A DNA stretch of 64,000 nucleotides from JAJNBA01 sp963842295 (GTDB lineage Bacteria; Actinomycetota; UBA4738; HRBIN12), in contig CAWJFY010000009.1 of NCBI GenBank assembly GCA_963842295.1, forward strand, positions 310,001 through 374,000, read 5' to 3'. Below the pieces are notes generated by a model, which ran no database searches, had not been told where the DNA came from, and saw nothing but the letters and a program-made list of their open reading frames with translations. This document shows positions 17,176 to 25,681 of the stretch, one piece after another. Position numbers and translations under genes: made by a program. The stretch's first letter is position 1. Each line of letters begins with the position of its first letter.

Positions 17176-17948
17176 GCGAACGCCTCCGGTCGATGAGCGA
17201 TGAGGAGCTCGGTGGGGCACTGTCCACCCTCGACGTCGCGTGGCCGCCCACGCCCGATCTCGCGCCAACCGTCATGGCCGTGACACGTGCCGGGAGGCAG
17301 CCTCGCGTCGTCCATCTCCCGCTGTCGCGTTCCAAGCGGATCATGCTGATCGCCGCGGCGACCGTGCTCCTGCTAGCCGGGGCGGCGGTTGCTGCGAAGA
17401 TCATCATCGACCTCGGGGCCGTCGTGGTGAATGTCACGCCGAGCGTTCCTGGCGTCAACCCCACATCGTCGAGCGCGCCCACGGGCGAACCTGTGACCCT
17501 GGAGGAGGCGGGAGCGCTGCTTGGCCGGGCAGTCGCCGTTCCCGGACGGTTGGGCCTGCCCGATCGGATCTGGGCGGACGAGGTCTTCACGGAGGCCGGC
17601 GAAGTGGCTCGAGTCACGATGGCGTGGCGGGCGCGACCGGACCTTCCGGAGATCCCGGGCACGCGGTTCGGAGCTGTCCTGATGGTCTTCGAAGGCGACG
17701 CCAACCAGGCCTCGAAGGACATCTACGCGGATACGGGTGTGCTGCAGTACGAGACCGTGGACGGGGTCGAGTACTACTGGACCACCGGCACGCACCTCCT
17801 CGAGCTGCTCACCGGCGAAGGTGTCGTCTACGTGCGCGTGGAGGGAAACGTGCTCCTATGGCGCGACGGTCCCTATACCAGGCGCCTGGAGACCTCCCTC
17901 CCGAAGGCCGACGCCCTCCGGATCGCGACTTCGGACGGAACCCCCTGA
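17172..17948 (+). CDS. Putative anti-sigma membrane protein without zinc finger
   Basis: 258 residues. A short cytoplasmic N terminus (about 1-55) is followed by a membrane helix (IMLIAAATVLLLAGAAVAA) and an external domain of about 180 residues. No HxxxCxxC motif is seen. The role is inferred from the ATGA overlap with the sigma gene and the single-span topology. The external part carries several aromatic beta-strand-like segments (EYYWTTGTHLLELL) and could sense an envelope signal. Confidence 0.68.
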   Translation: MSERLRSMSDEELGGALSTLDVAWPPTPDLAPTVMAVTRAGRQPRVVHLPLSRSKRIMLIAAATVLLLAGAAVAAKIIIDLGAVVVNVTPSVPGVNPTSSSAPTGEPVTLEEAGALLGRAVAVPGRLGLPDRIWADEVFTEAGEVARVTMAWRARPDLPEIPGTRFGAVLMVFEGDANQASKDIYADTGVLQYETVDGVEYYWTTGTHLLELLTGEGVVYVRVEGNVLLWRDGPYTRRLETSLPKADALRIATSDGTP

Positions 17949-17994
17949 CACCGGCCGGTGTAGCAAGGTCATCGGACAACGAGGAGGGATCGGC

Positions 17995-18570
17995 ATGAGG
18001 CGAGGGATGCTGCTCTGCCTGATCGCGGGCACAGCCGCGGTCGTCCTAGGGATGCCCGGCGCGGCACTTGCCGGCGGTGGCTGCCACGGAGGCGTCACGC
18101 AGAACGACGCGAGGGATCAGAAGGTCGCGACGGTCAGGATGGTGGACGCCTGCTTCACGGCCACGGTGACCTCGGTCGACCCCGGAACGCCCGTGACCTT
18201 CGCGAACACGGATCTCGGAGTCACCCACAACGTGGGCGGCAACAGTTGGGGTCACTTCGAGGACATGATCGAAGGGGACGCATTCACCGTGACCTTCGAT
18301 GAGGCGGGCATCTACCCGTTCGCGTGCAATTACCACCCCGGGATGACCGGGGCGATCGTCGTCGGCGACGGGACGGGCGCGGGGGCCGGCGAGAAGATCA
18401 CCGTCCAGCCGTTCGAAGCGACGTCGCCGAAGGTCATCGGATCCGTGGTGACCGAGGACGCCGGTCTTCCGATCGGTGCCCTCGTCGCGGTCGGTCTCGG
18501 CGGGCTGGCGTTGGGGATCGGGCTGATGCTCTGGATCCGCCGCCTCGGAAGGACGAGCGCGGCGGTGTGA
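17995..18570 (+). CDS. Exported, membrane-anchored cupredoxin
   Basis: 191 residues. A signal peptide (1-24, ending GAALAG) precedes a plastocyanin-like domain. The type 1 copper ligands are visible: His in GVTHNVGG, then Cys, His and Met in FACNYHPGM. A C-terminal membrane helix (about 160-182) ends in RRLGR, so it is tethered outside the cell. It would shuttle electrons. ATG 17995 follows a GAGGAGGG ribosome site. It sits 46 bases after the anti-sigma-like gene and may share its transcript. Confidence 0.85.
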   Translation: MRRGMLLCLIAGTAAVVLGMPGAALAGGGCHGGVTQNDARDQKVATVRMVDACFTATVTSVDPGTPVTFANTDLGVTHNVGGNSWGHFEDMIEGDAFTVTFDEAGIYPFACNYHPGMTGAIVVGDGTGAGAGEKITVQPFEATSPKVIGSVVTEDAGLPIGALVAVGLGGLALGIGLMLWIRRLGRTSAAV

Positions 18571-18574
18571 TCGT

Positions 18575-19675
18575 TCAGACCGGGAGGGCGAGCCCGGCCT
18601 GCTGCATCGCGAGCTCGAAGTCGTGCCGGCTGGATACGGCCTGGAAGGCAGCCTCCGTCGTGATCTTCCCCTCTTGGAGGAGGATCAGGAGCGACTGATC
18701 GAACGTCATCATCCCGTAGAAGTGGCCGTCGGCGAGCACGTCCTTGATCTCGTGCGTCCGGTCGGGGTCGACGATCCGCTCGGCGATACGACCCGTATTG
18801 ACGAGGACCTCGAGGGCGGGGGTCCGCCCGCCATCCACAGTCGTGACGAGTCGCTGGCAGATGATCCCGCGGAGCGTCCCCGCGAGCGCCAGCCGCACCT
18901 GCTTCTGCTGGTACGGGGGGAAGAAGTCGATCACGCGGTTGACGGTCTCGGTGGCGTCCACGGTGTGGAGCGTGGACAGGACGAGGTGCCCCGTCTCCGC
19001 CGCTTGGATCGCGGCCCTCACGGTCTCGGTGTCGCGCATCTCACCGATCAAGATCACGTCCGGGTCCTGCCGGAGCGCGGCCCGCAAGGCGGACAGGAAG
19101 TCCTGCGTGTCGTTGCCGATCTCGCGCTGGTTGATAGAGGCGATCGCGTCTCGATGGAGCACCTCGATCGGATCCTCGATCGTCACGATGTGCACGGGTT
19201 TCGTCTCGTTGATGTAGCCGATCATCGACGCGAGCGTCGTGGTCTTCCCCGATCCGGTCGGTCCCGTGACGAGGATCAGGCCGCGATGCTCATCCGCGAG
19301 CTGACGGACTGCGTCCGGCAGACCCATCTCTTCGAACGTCGGGCCACCGAAGCGGAGCCGGCGGAGCACCATCGAGATCGACCCGCGCTGCTTGAACACG
19401 TTCGCGCGGAAGCGACCGATCTCCTTGAGGGAGTACGCGAAGTCGACCTCACCGTTCTCGTCGAACGCCTCCCTGCGGTCGGCGGGGATGATGCTCTCGG
19501 CGATCGCGGCCGTCTCGACAGGCGTGATCGGGTCCCGGTCCATGCGCCGCAGCCCATCCGGCAGTCGGATCATCGGCGCGGAGCCGACCTTGACGTGCAG
19601 GTCCGACCCCTGGCCTTCCATGAGATCCTTGAGCCAGCCGTCGAACTCCGCTACCGCGGAATCCGTGTTCTCCAC
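18575..19675 (-). CDS. pilT: PilT-type twitching motility ATPase
   Basis: 366 residues of the secretion/pilus retraction ATPase family. Walker A is GPTGSGKTTTLASM, Walker B DVILIGEMRD, the His box STLHTVDATETVNR, and the C-terminal GMMTFDQSLL motif is typical of PilT. It would power pilus depolymerisation. GTG 19675 was chosen because GAGGTG lies 7 nt upstream; ATG 19690 is the alternative and has no ribosome site. No pilB, pilC or pilin gene is in the window, so it is an orphan here. Confidence 0.86.
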   Translation of the reverse strand: MENTDSAVAEFDGWLKDLMEGQGSDLHVKVGSAPMIRLPDGLRRMDRDPITPVETAAIAESIIPADRREAFDENGEVDFAYSLKEIGRFRANVFKQRGSISMVLRRLRFGGPTFEEMGLPDAVRQLADEHRGLILVTGPTGSGKTTTLASMIGYINETKPVHIVTIEDPIEVLHRDAIASINQREIGNDTQDFLSALRAALRQDPDVILIGEMRDTETVRAAIQAAETGHLVLSTLHTVDATETVNRVIDFFPPYQQKQVRLALAGTLRGIICQRLVTTVDGGRTPALEVLVNTGRIAERIVDPDRTHEIKDVLADGHFYGMMTFDQSLLILLQEGKITTEAAFQAVSSRHDFELAMQQAGLALPV

Positions 19676-19794
19676 TGCGCCACACCTCATCTCGAGTGGA
19701 AACGATGATCGGAGCGCGACTCGCGCCCCCTCTCCTTCTCCCATCGGTCGCTGGGGGGATGAACTTCAGCCGGCGCTCGCCTGTCGGCTCGGGG

Positions 19795-20469
19795 TCATCC
19801 TCCCGCGACGACCCGGCAGACGGAACCACGATCCGCGAGCGGCTCGAAGGAACGAAGGTGTAGCCGAGGACGTGATCCCTCGAGCATCCCTTCCAGCAAA
19901 CCACGGTGCACGGTGCACACGAGCTCGCGATGCTCCTCGAGGAGGTCCCGGAACGGACAGCCTCGCAGGGCGATCTCCACCGACCGGTTCCCTCGGCGGC
20001 GGAATCGCGGATCGAAGCCGGCTTCCGCCAGCGCCTCCCGCAGGGCCGCCAGGTTGGGCCCCGGGCGGCGAGCGCCCGGTGGCGGGGCGTGCCTCGTCAT
20101 GAGGTAGTCACCCCAGTCCCTGGCGAGGGACTCGGCACCGGTTCGTGCGCGCGTCCCCGTGATGAGCGTGGCGAGGATGTCTGCGAGCAGCCGATAGTCG
20201 CGTCCTTCCCGGTTGCCCATCGGGACCGCGGTGTAAACGGTCTGGGGGCGGCCGACCGCCGACGGGCCTCGTCGCGTCTCCGACGCGACGAGACCCGCGT
20301 CGACCAATCGTCGGAGATGGGGACGGATCGTGTTCGCGTGCAGGCCGAGCCTGGTGGCGAGCTCGCGCACGGGGACGGGCCGGCCGGACAGGCGCAGGTA
20401 GCGGTAGAGCCGGTAGCGGGTGTCATCCGCGAGGGCCTTGTGGATCTCGATCGGGGCGGGCTCGTTCAT
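19795..20469 (-). CDS. HTH regulator with C-terminal cysteines (COG2345/SufR-like)
   Basis: About 224 residues. An ArsR/DeoR-like winged helix (ELATRLGLHANTIRPHLRRL) is at the N terminus. The C-terminal half has Cys in GCPFRDLLEEHRELVCTVHRG (C-x13-C) and a third Cys near the end (SVCRVV). In SufR and relatives such cysteines bind an Fe-S cluster that senses redox or iron state. ATG 20469 (MNEPAP) was chosen because the alternative GTG 20505 falls inside the operator-like palindrome. Divergent from mrp, which it may control. Confidence 0.75.
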   Translation of the reverse strand: MNEPAPIEIHKALADDTRYRLYRYLRLSGRPVPVRELATRLGLHANTIRPHLRRLVDAGLVASETRRGPSAVGRPQTVYTAVPMGNREGRDYRLLADILATLITGTRARTGAESLARDWGDYLMTRHAPPPGARRPGPNLAALREALAEAGFDPRFRRRGNRSVEIALRGCPFRDLLEEHRELVCTVHRGLLEGMLEGSRPRLHLRSFEPLADRGSVCRVVAGG

Positions 20470-20495
20470 CCACGCATCTCGTACGATGGGCTTTG

Positions 20496-20511
20496 CACGG
20501 TTCACACCGTG
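20496..20511. promoter_or_regulatory. Perfect palindrome between the Cys regulator and mrp
   Basis: CACGGT and ACCGTG separated by 4 bases, a perfect 6+6 inverted repeat. It lies 27 bases before ATG 20469 and 38 bases before the mrp GTG, in the only intergenic stretch of the divergent pair. Candidate operator for the regulator. Confidence 0.5.
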
Positions 20512-20548
20512 TCAACCAGAGCTTAGACCCCCCATGAGAGGAGAGTCC

Positions 20549-21652
20549 GTGGCCACCGAGGCGCAGGTCCGTGAGGCGCTGAAGAGCGTCAAGGACCCCG
20601 AGATCGGCAGACCGATCGACGAGATCGGGATGCTGGAATCCGTGGCCGTGGACGACGGCGTCGTCCGGGTGCACGTCCTCATCACGATCGAGGGATGCCC
20701 CCTGAAGGACCGGATCACCGGGGACGTGACCGCCGCCGTCCAGCCGCTCGAGGGCGTGGAGCGCGTGGACGTCGAGCTCACCCCGATGAGCGCGGAAGCG
20801 CGGGAGAAGCTGGTTTCGCAGCTCCGCGGCGGGCAGCCGGCCGCCCCGGAGACCACGATCTCGTTCCCGCCGCAGACCGCGATCATCGCGATCGCATCAG
20901 GCAAGGGCGGCGTCGGCAAGTCGAGCGTGACCGTGAACCTCGCGGCGGCCCTCGCGAAAGCCGGCCGCTCGGTCGGCGTCCTCGATGCCGACGTGTGGGG
21001 ATTCAGCGTGCCGCGGATGCTCGGCGCGGTGGGCAAGCCGGTCGGGTTCAACGACATGATCCTGCCGTTGGAAGCCCACGGCGTGAAGGTGATCTCCATG
21101 GGGCACTTCGTACCCGAGGAGACGCCGGTGATCTGGCGCGGTCCGATGCTGCACAAGGCGATCCAGCAGTTCCTCGGCGACGTCTGGTGGGGCGACCTCG
21201 ATTTCCTGCTGTGCGATCTCCCGCCCGGCACCGGGGACGTCTCGATCTCTCTCGCCTCGTTCATCCCCGGCGCCTCGATGCTCGTGGTGACCACCCCGCA
21301 GGACGCTGCTCGCAAGGTCGCCGAGCGCGCCGGGAAGATGGCCGAGCGCACGAACCTGCGGCCTCTGGGGGTTGTCGAGAACATGTCGTGGTACCTGTGC
21401 CCGCACTGCGGAGAGCGCGAGACGATCTTCGGCGAAGGTGGCGGCCGCGAGGCCGCCGAGACGCTCGGCGTGCCGCTGATGGCACAGGTCCCGTTGGTGC
21501 CGGCGCTCCGGGCCGGTGGCGACGAGGGCGTGCCGATCGTCCTCTCCGACCCCGACTCCCCCGCCGCGGTCGCGTTGACCGAGGCGGCCGAAGCGGTCGT
21601 TCGCACGACGAAATCGAAGGTGGGGAAGCCGCTCCAGCTCATGGCGCGGTGA
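20549..21652 (+). CDS. Mrp/NBP35-type Fe-S carrier ATPase with MIP18 domain
   Basis: 367 residues. An N-terminal MIP18/DUF59 domain (about 3-75, with DPEIGRPIDEIGM and the Cys of IEGCPLKDRI) is followed by the ParA-like ATPase domain. The deviant Walker A is SGKGGVGKSS, and the cluster-binding pair is LCPHCGERETIFGEGGG. Mrp/ApbC proteins carry [4Fe-4S] clusters to apoenzymes. GTG 20549 is preferred over ATG 20534 because the GAGAGGAGA ribosome site lies between them. Confidence 0.9.
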   Translation: MATEAQVREALKSVKDPEIGRPIDEIGMLESVAVDDGVVRVHVLITIEGCPLKDRITGDVTAAVQPLEGVERVDVELTPMSAEAREKLVSQLRGGQPAAPETTISFPPQTAIIAIASGKGGVGKSSVTVNLAAALAKAGRSVGVLDADVWGFSVPRMLGAVGKPVGFNDMILPLEAHGVKVISMGHFVPEETPVIWRGPMLHKAIQQFLGDVWWGDLDFLLCDLPPGTGDVSISLASFIPGASMLVVTTPQDAARKVAERAGKMAERTNLRPLGVVENMSWYLCPHCGERETIFGEGGGREAAETLGVPLMAQVPLVPALRAGGDEGVPIVLSDPDSPAAVALTEAAEAVVRTTKSKVGKPLQLMAR

Positions 21653-21664
21653 CGCAGCCTCAAA

Positions 21665-21698
21665 CGCCTTCGGGCGATGTTCCGAGCACGTCGTGCTC
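21665..21698 (+). terminator. Tandem hairpins after mrp
   Basis: CGCC-TTCG-GGCG (21665-21676, a UUCG tetraloop hairpin) is followed by GAGCAC-GTC-GTGCTC (21684-21698). The pair begins 12 bases after the mrp stop. No T run follows, so this is a tentative terminator or 3'-end stabiliser. Confidence 0.35.
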
Positions 21699-21811
21699 CA
21701 GTCCGCTGGTCATCTATCGGCCGCGACTCAAGTAGGCATCCCACATCCGCAGGCGCGACCGAGACGTTCGGCTCGCTGTCCGTGTTGAGTCACTCTCCTC
21801 GGGAATCTCGC

Positions 21812-21817
21812 TACGAT
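21812..21817 (+). promoter_or_regulatory. -10 box of a leaderless promoter for the methyltransferase
   Basis: TACGAT ends 6 nt before ATG 21824; a TTGAGT further up is too far (21 bases) to be a normal -35. Confidence 0.45.
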
Positions 21818-21823
21818 CGCGCC

Positions 21824-22576
21824 ATGACGCTGAAACGCCTGCGTCGTCATTGGGATGTCTTGGGCCGGAAGGATCCTCTGTGGGCCGTTCTCGCGTCAGA
21901 CGAAAAGCGAGGCAACCGGTGGAGGGTGGACGAGTTCTTCGCAACGGGTCAGGACGAGATCGAAGAGGTAACGAAGTATGTGGAGGCGCTCGGCGTGGAG
22001 CTCGATCATCGCAACGCGCTGGACTTCGGGTGCGGCGTCGGACGTCTCACGCAGGCGCTCGCCGACCGGTTCGAGATCGTTTGGGGCGTTGATATCGCCC
22101 CTTCGATGATCGAGCAGGCGAAGCATTACGATCGACACCCAGGATCGTGTCACTACATCCTGAACGAGCGGGGTGACCTGCGGATGTTCGAAACCGCGAG
22201 TTTCGGATTCATCTATTCGAACATCGTGCTTCAACACATGGAGCCTCGATACCAGCGGTCGTACGTGCGGGAGTTCGTTCGGATCTTGACTTCTGGGGGT
22301 GTCCTCGTGTTCCAGCTCCCGAGCGAGCGGATCGAGCGTGAGGGCAGCACGTGGGGAAGTATCAAGCGGGGCATCAAGTCCATCGCACCGGCCCCGATCC
22401 TTGGCGCATACAAGAGGATCCGTTGGGGCAGACGAGCCCTCATCAAGATGTGCGGGATGCCGAGGGATGAGGTCACCGGGCTTCTCCGGGCTGAAGGTGC
22501 GACGATCCTGGATATCCGAACAGACAGATCCGCAGGAGCGAGCTGGGCTGGATTCCGATACACCGTGACGAAGTAG
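21824..22576 (+). CDS. Class I SAM-dependent methyltransferase
   Basis: 250 residues. SAM motif I is ALDFGCGVGRLTQALADRF; WGVDIAPSMIEQA (motif post I), FIYSNIVLQHM and ILTSGGVLVFQLPSE follow. Substrate unknown; the C-terminal 80 residues are basic and may bind it. Base composition is lower than its neighbours: lines at 22141-22260 are about 48-58% G+C against about 70% in mrp, which suggests later acquisition. Its own -10 box lies directly upstream. Confidence 0.82.
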   Translation: MTLKRLRRHWDVLGRKDPLWAVLASDEKRGNRWRVDEFFATGQDEIEEVTKYVEALGVELDHRNALDFGCGVGRLTQALADRFEIVWGVDIAPSMIEQAKHYDRHPGSCHYILNERGDLRMFETASFGFIYSNIVLQHMEPRYQRSYVREFVRILTSGGVLVFQLPSERIEREGSTWGSIKRGIKSIAPAPILGAYKRIRWGRRALIKMCGMPRDEVTGLLRAEGATILDIRTDRSAGASWAGFRYTVTK

Positions 22577-22644
22577 GCGTGTTCCTGGGAAGCGGGAGGG
22601 TGTATGGAAACCGTGGCTTCGTTCCTGGATCGGGGGGAATACGC

Positions 22645-23655
22645 ATGGATGTGATCGCCTACCGGCCCGACCCATCTGAGTTCGCGTGGACGTTCGGGGG
22701 CGTGCCGCCGGTCCGAACCGTGAAGCCGGGAGACATCGTGGAGCTCTGGACCGAGGACGCGTTCGGCGGGAAGGTCCGCGGTCCGAACGACTGGATCAGC
22801 CGCGTGATCGAGTTCCCGTTCGTGAATCCGCAGACCGGGCCGTTCCTCGTCGACGGCGCGGAGCCGGGAGACACCCTCGCGATCCATTTCATCTCGATCG
22901 AGCCTTCGAGGGACTGGGCTTCGTCGTGCACCGTGCCGCTCTTCGGAGCGCTCTCGACGACCCACCAGACCGCGACGCTGCACGAGCCGCTCCCGGAGCG
23001 CGTCTGGATCTACGAGGTCGACCGAGCCGCTCGCACCGTCACGTACCGGGCGACCGAGGGCGATCACGTCGCGACGCTGCCGCTGGATCCGATGCACGGG
23101 ACGGTCGGCGTCGCTCCGGCCGCCTTCGAGGCCCGATCGTCGCTCGTCCCGGATGCCCACGGCGGGAACATGGACACGCCCGAGATGCGGACCGGTGTCA
23201 CGTGCTATCTGGGGGTGAACGTCGAAGGCGCGCTCTTCTCGATCGGAGATGGGCACTGCCGGCAGGGTGAAGGCGAGACCTGCGGCGTCGCCGTCGAGGC
23301 GGCCATGGACACGGTGATCACGATCGATCTGGTGAAGGGGCGGGCGACTCCGTGGCCGCGCCTCGAGAGCGACACGCACGTGATGTCGACCGGCTCCGCT
23401 CGTCCGCTGGAGGACGCGTTCCGGATCGCGCACGCAGATCTCATCTCGTGGATGGGCGAGGAGTACGGACTCGAGGCCCTCGACGCCTATCAGCTGCTGA
23501 CCCAGGTCAGCGAGTCGCCGGTGGCGAACGTCGTGGATCCGAACTACACCTTCCTGGTCAAGGTGGCGAAGTCGTACCTGCCACAGGCGGACGCCTACCG
23601 CGGTACGCACGAGCGGATGCGGCAGATCGGTCGGTCGTATCTGACGGCTCGCTGA
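22645..23655 (+). CDS. Acetamidase/formamidase family protein
   Basis: 336 residues of the FmdA/AmdA family, all-beta amidases that release ammonia from formamide or short amides. Seen are the early FGGVPPVRTVKPGD, the central DPMHGTVGVAPA, HGGNMDTPEMRTG and the GDGHCRQGEGE segment with conserved acidic and His residues. ATG 22645 starts MDVIAYRPD. It lies 68 bases after the methyltransferase on the same strand with no clear ribosome site. Confidence 0.83.
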   Translation: MDVIAYRPDPSEFAWTFGGVPPVRTVKPGDIVELWTEDAFGGKVRGPNDWISRVIEFPFVNPQTGPFLVDGAEPGDTLAIHFISIEPSRDWASSCTVPLFGALSTTHQTATLHEPLPERVWIYEVDRAARTVTYRATEGDHVATLPLDPMHGTVGVAPAAFEARSSLVPDAHGGNMDTPEMRTGVTCYLGVNVEGALFSIGDGHCRQGEGETCGVAVEAAMDTVITIDLVKGRATPWPRLESDTHVMSTGSARPLEDAFRIAHADLISWMGEEYGLEALDAYQLLTQVSESPVANVVDPNYTFLVKVAKSYLPQADAYRGTHERMRQIGRSYLTAR

Positions 23656-23682
23656 AGGATCGGCCGTCACGTCTCGGCGAGC

Positions 23683-24639
23683 TCAGGAGCTGACCACAGC
23701 CTCGGCGTCGGCGGGTATCGGTTCCAGACGCCCGGGCGTCGTCGGCCCGGGACGCTTCGACACGGCCCAATAGATGAGGAGCGCGCTCGCGAGGATCGCG
23801 ACGATGAGCGCGGTCCACTGCGAGCCTGTGAACGGCCCGAAGCGCTTGTCGATCCGGAGCGAATCCTCGAGCAGTCTGATGCACCCGTACGCGAGCGCGA
23901 ACGTGAGGGTCGCCACCCCTTCACGACGGGGCGAGCGGATGAACCACCAGAGGAACACGAACAGGAGACCGGCAAGCAACATGTCGTAGAGCGCCGTCTG
24001 ATGCACGCCGATGCCACGTGCGATGACCTCAGACCCGTCGCGCAGGACGGCACCGCTCTTGTCGATCGTCTCCACGAGTCCCCCGCGCAGCGTCGCCGTG
24101 CAAGCGCCGTCGTTGCACGAGAAGGGCGGGGCGAGCCTTCCGCCCTCGTAGGTCCACGCGAGCAACCACGAAGTCGGTTTCCCGAGGTGATCGCCGATGA
24201 TCAGATCGCCGATGCGGCCGACCGCGATACCGAGCGCGAGGCAGGGCGCGATCGTGTCGGCCACCTGGAAGAATCGGAACCGGTACTCCTGTCGCTTGAT
24301 GTTGACGGCGTTCGCGATCGTCGCGCCGGCGATCCCTCCCAGAAGAGAGATCCCGCCCTCCCAGATCTTGAACCAATCGACCGGGGTCGAGAACTCGGAC
24401 ACGTGCGCGATCACGTAGGCGACCCGGGCGCCCACGAGCGAGCCGATCACCGACCAGAAGACGATCGAGTTCGCAAGACTCTCGGGCATGCCACGCCGCA
24501 CGGCAAGCTTCGTGAGCACCCACGCTCCGACCATGAATCCGATCGCGATGCCGAGCCCATGGGGCGAGATCGCGAGCGAGTCCCCGAATCGGAAACGGTC
24601 GAGGACGGGCCAGCCGACGGACGCGATGGCTTCGAGCAC
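23683..24639 (-). CDS. lgt: Prolipoprotein diacylglyceryl transferase
   Basis: 318 residues with seven or so membrane helices. Family features are the N-terminal SPHGLGIAIGFMVGAWV, the SLLGGIAGATIANAVN helix and VGRIGDLIIGDHLG, matching the Lgt signature (with Asp where Asn is more common). The C-terminal helices carry RxxEDSLR-like residues. Lgt adds diacylglycerol to the lipobox Cys; lipoproteins that need it include the binding protein at 38.1 kb and the cupredoxin at 51.5 kb. GTG start. Confidence 0.85.
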   Translation of the reverse strand: MLEAIASVGWPVLDRFRFGDSLAISPHGLGIAIGFMVGAWVLTKLAVRRGMPESLANSIVFWSVIGSLVGARVAYVIAHVSEFSTPVDWFKIWEGGISLLGGIAGATIANAVNIKRQEYRFRFFQVADTIAPCLALGIAVGRIGDLIIGDHLGKPTSWLLAWTYEGGRLAPPFSCNDGACTATLRGGLVETIDKSGAVLRDGSEVIARGIGVHQTALYDMLLAGLLFVFLWWFIRSPRREGVATLTFALAYGCIRLLEDSLRIDKRFGPFTGSQWTALIVAILASALLIYWAVSKRPGPTTPGRLEPIPADAEAVVSS

Positions 24640-24678
24640 CGCCGGCGAGTCTATCGAGGGCGTTCTCCGGCGCTCGCG

Positions 24679-25314
24679 TCACCGAGACCGTGGATCTCGG
24701 TGGCGCAGGCGCGGAGCGCGGTCGCGCGGCCACAGCCGCGCGACCGCGCGCCCGAACAGGAGCCCGCTCGCCACGTCGCTCGGGTAGTGGACGCCGAGGG
24801 CGACGCGGGAGGCGGCGACCGAGATGTCGAGACCGGTGAGCGCGGCGCGGCCGAGGACACCGACCCCGAGCTCGCGCGCGGCGACGCGCGTGAACGTCGT
24901 GAGGACCGCCGGATGGCTGGAAGGCCACGAGGTCCCGTGCGGCTCCGCGATCATCCGGCGGGTCCCCTCGGGATCCGCCAGGAAGGGCCGGGGGCGGTCG
25001 ACGAGGCGCTTCACTCCCTGGAGGAGCAGCCAGGTGGCGCCCGCGCCCGCCAGTGCGCGGGCGCCCTCACGCCGGCGGCCGGCCAGCGCGAGCGCGCCGG
25101 CCGCCGCCGCCGCAGCGTAGAGCGACCCGAGCTCCGTGATCTCCGCGAAGAACCGGTCGGTCGTCCCGCCGCGCTCGGCGTTGGCGGCCTTGAAGAGGTT
25201 CTCATCGAGTGCTCGGCCGTCCTCGGTCCGGAGGGCGGCATGCCCGATCGCCGCTCCGCCCGCGGCGAGCGCTCCCGCCCAGGCGATCCTGCCCACTCCT
25301 CTGCTCAGCTTCAT
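24679..25314 (-). CDS. PAP2-family membrane phosphatase
   Basis: 211 residues with five or six hydrophobic segments. The three phosphatase motifs are intact: KRLVDRPRP, the WPSSHPA box (PSxH) and SRVALGVHYPSD. Enzymes of this family dephosphorylate phosphatidic acid, undecaprenyl pyrophosphate or similar lipids at the outer membrane face. ATG 25314 (MKLSRG). The frame remains open upstream but only as a shadow of the LapA-like gene. Confidence 0.85.
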   Translation of the reverse strand: MKLSRGVGRIAWAGALAAGGAAIGHAALRTEDGRALDENLFKAANAERGGTTDRFFAEITELGSLYAAAAAAGALALAGRRREGARALAGAGATWLLLQGVKRLVDRPRPFLADPEGTRRMIAEPHGTSWPSSHPAVLTTFTRVAARELGVGVLGRAALTGLDISVAASRVALGVHYPSDVASGLLFGRAVARLWPRDRAPRLRHRDPRSR

Positions 25315-25381
25315 CGGCCGACCATCATGCGACAATCGCCGAGGGATCGAAGGGAACGAGGCGAGCCAGGGAGACCACGAA

Positions 25382-25681
25382 GTGCGACGAGAGCCGGAAG
25401 ACCCGAACGACGCCGTCCCCGAGGACAAACCCAGCTTCGAGTACCGACGGGAGAACGCCGGCCTCAAAGCCGTCGCGCTCAGCACCGCCGGCCTGCTCCT
25501 CGTGATCTTCATCCTCCAGAACCTCAACGACGCGAACATCGACTTCCTGTTCTGGGACTGGGATGTGGCGGTCGCCCTGCCGATCGGCATCGCCGCCGCA
25601 CTCGGATTCGTGATCGGATGGAGCGTCAACTGGCTCCGCCGGCGGGCCGGTCGGCCGAAGAAGCCAAGGAAGACGGACTAG
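25382..25681 (+). CDS. LapA-domain (DUF1049) small membrane protein
   Basis: 99 residues. An acidic N terminus (about 30 residues) precedes two membrane helices (STAGLLLVIFILQNL and LPIGIAAALGFVIGWSV), joined by the family-typical DFLFWDWDVAV, and a basic tail (RRRAGRPKKPRK). LapA-like proteins are linked to envelope assembly; function in actinobacteria is unproven. GTG 25382 has AGGGAG 8 nt upstream, which decides the start. Confidence 0.78.
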   Translation: MRREPEDPNDAVPEDKPSFEYRRENAGLKAVALSTAGLLLVIFILQNLNDANIDFLFWDWDVAVALPIGIAAALGFVIGWSVNWLRRRAGRPKKPRKTD

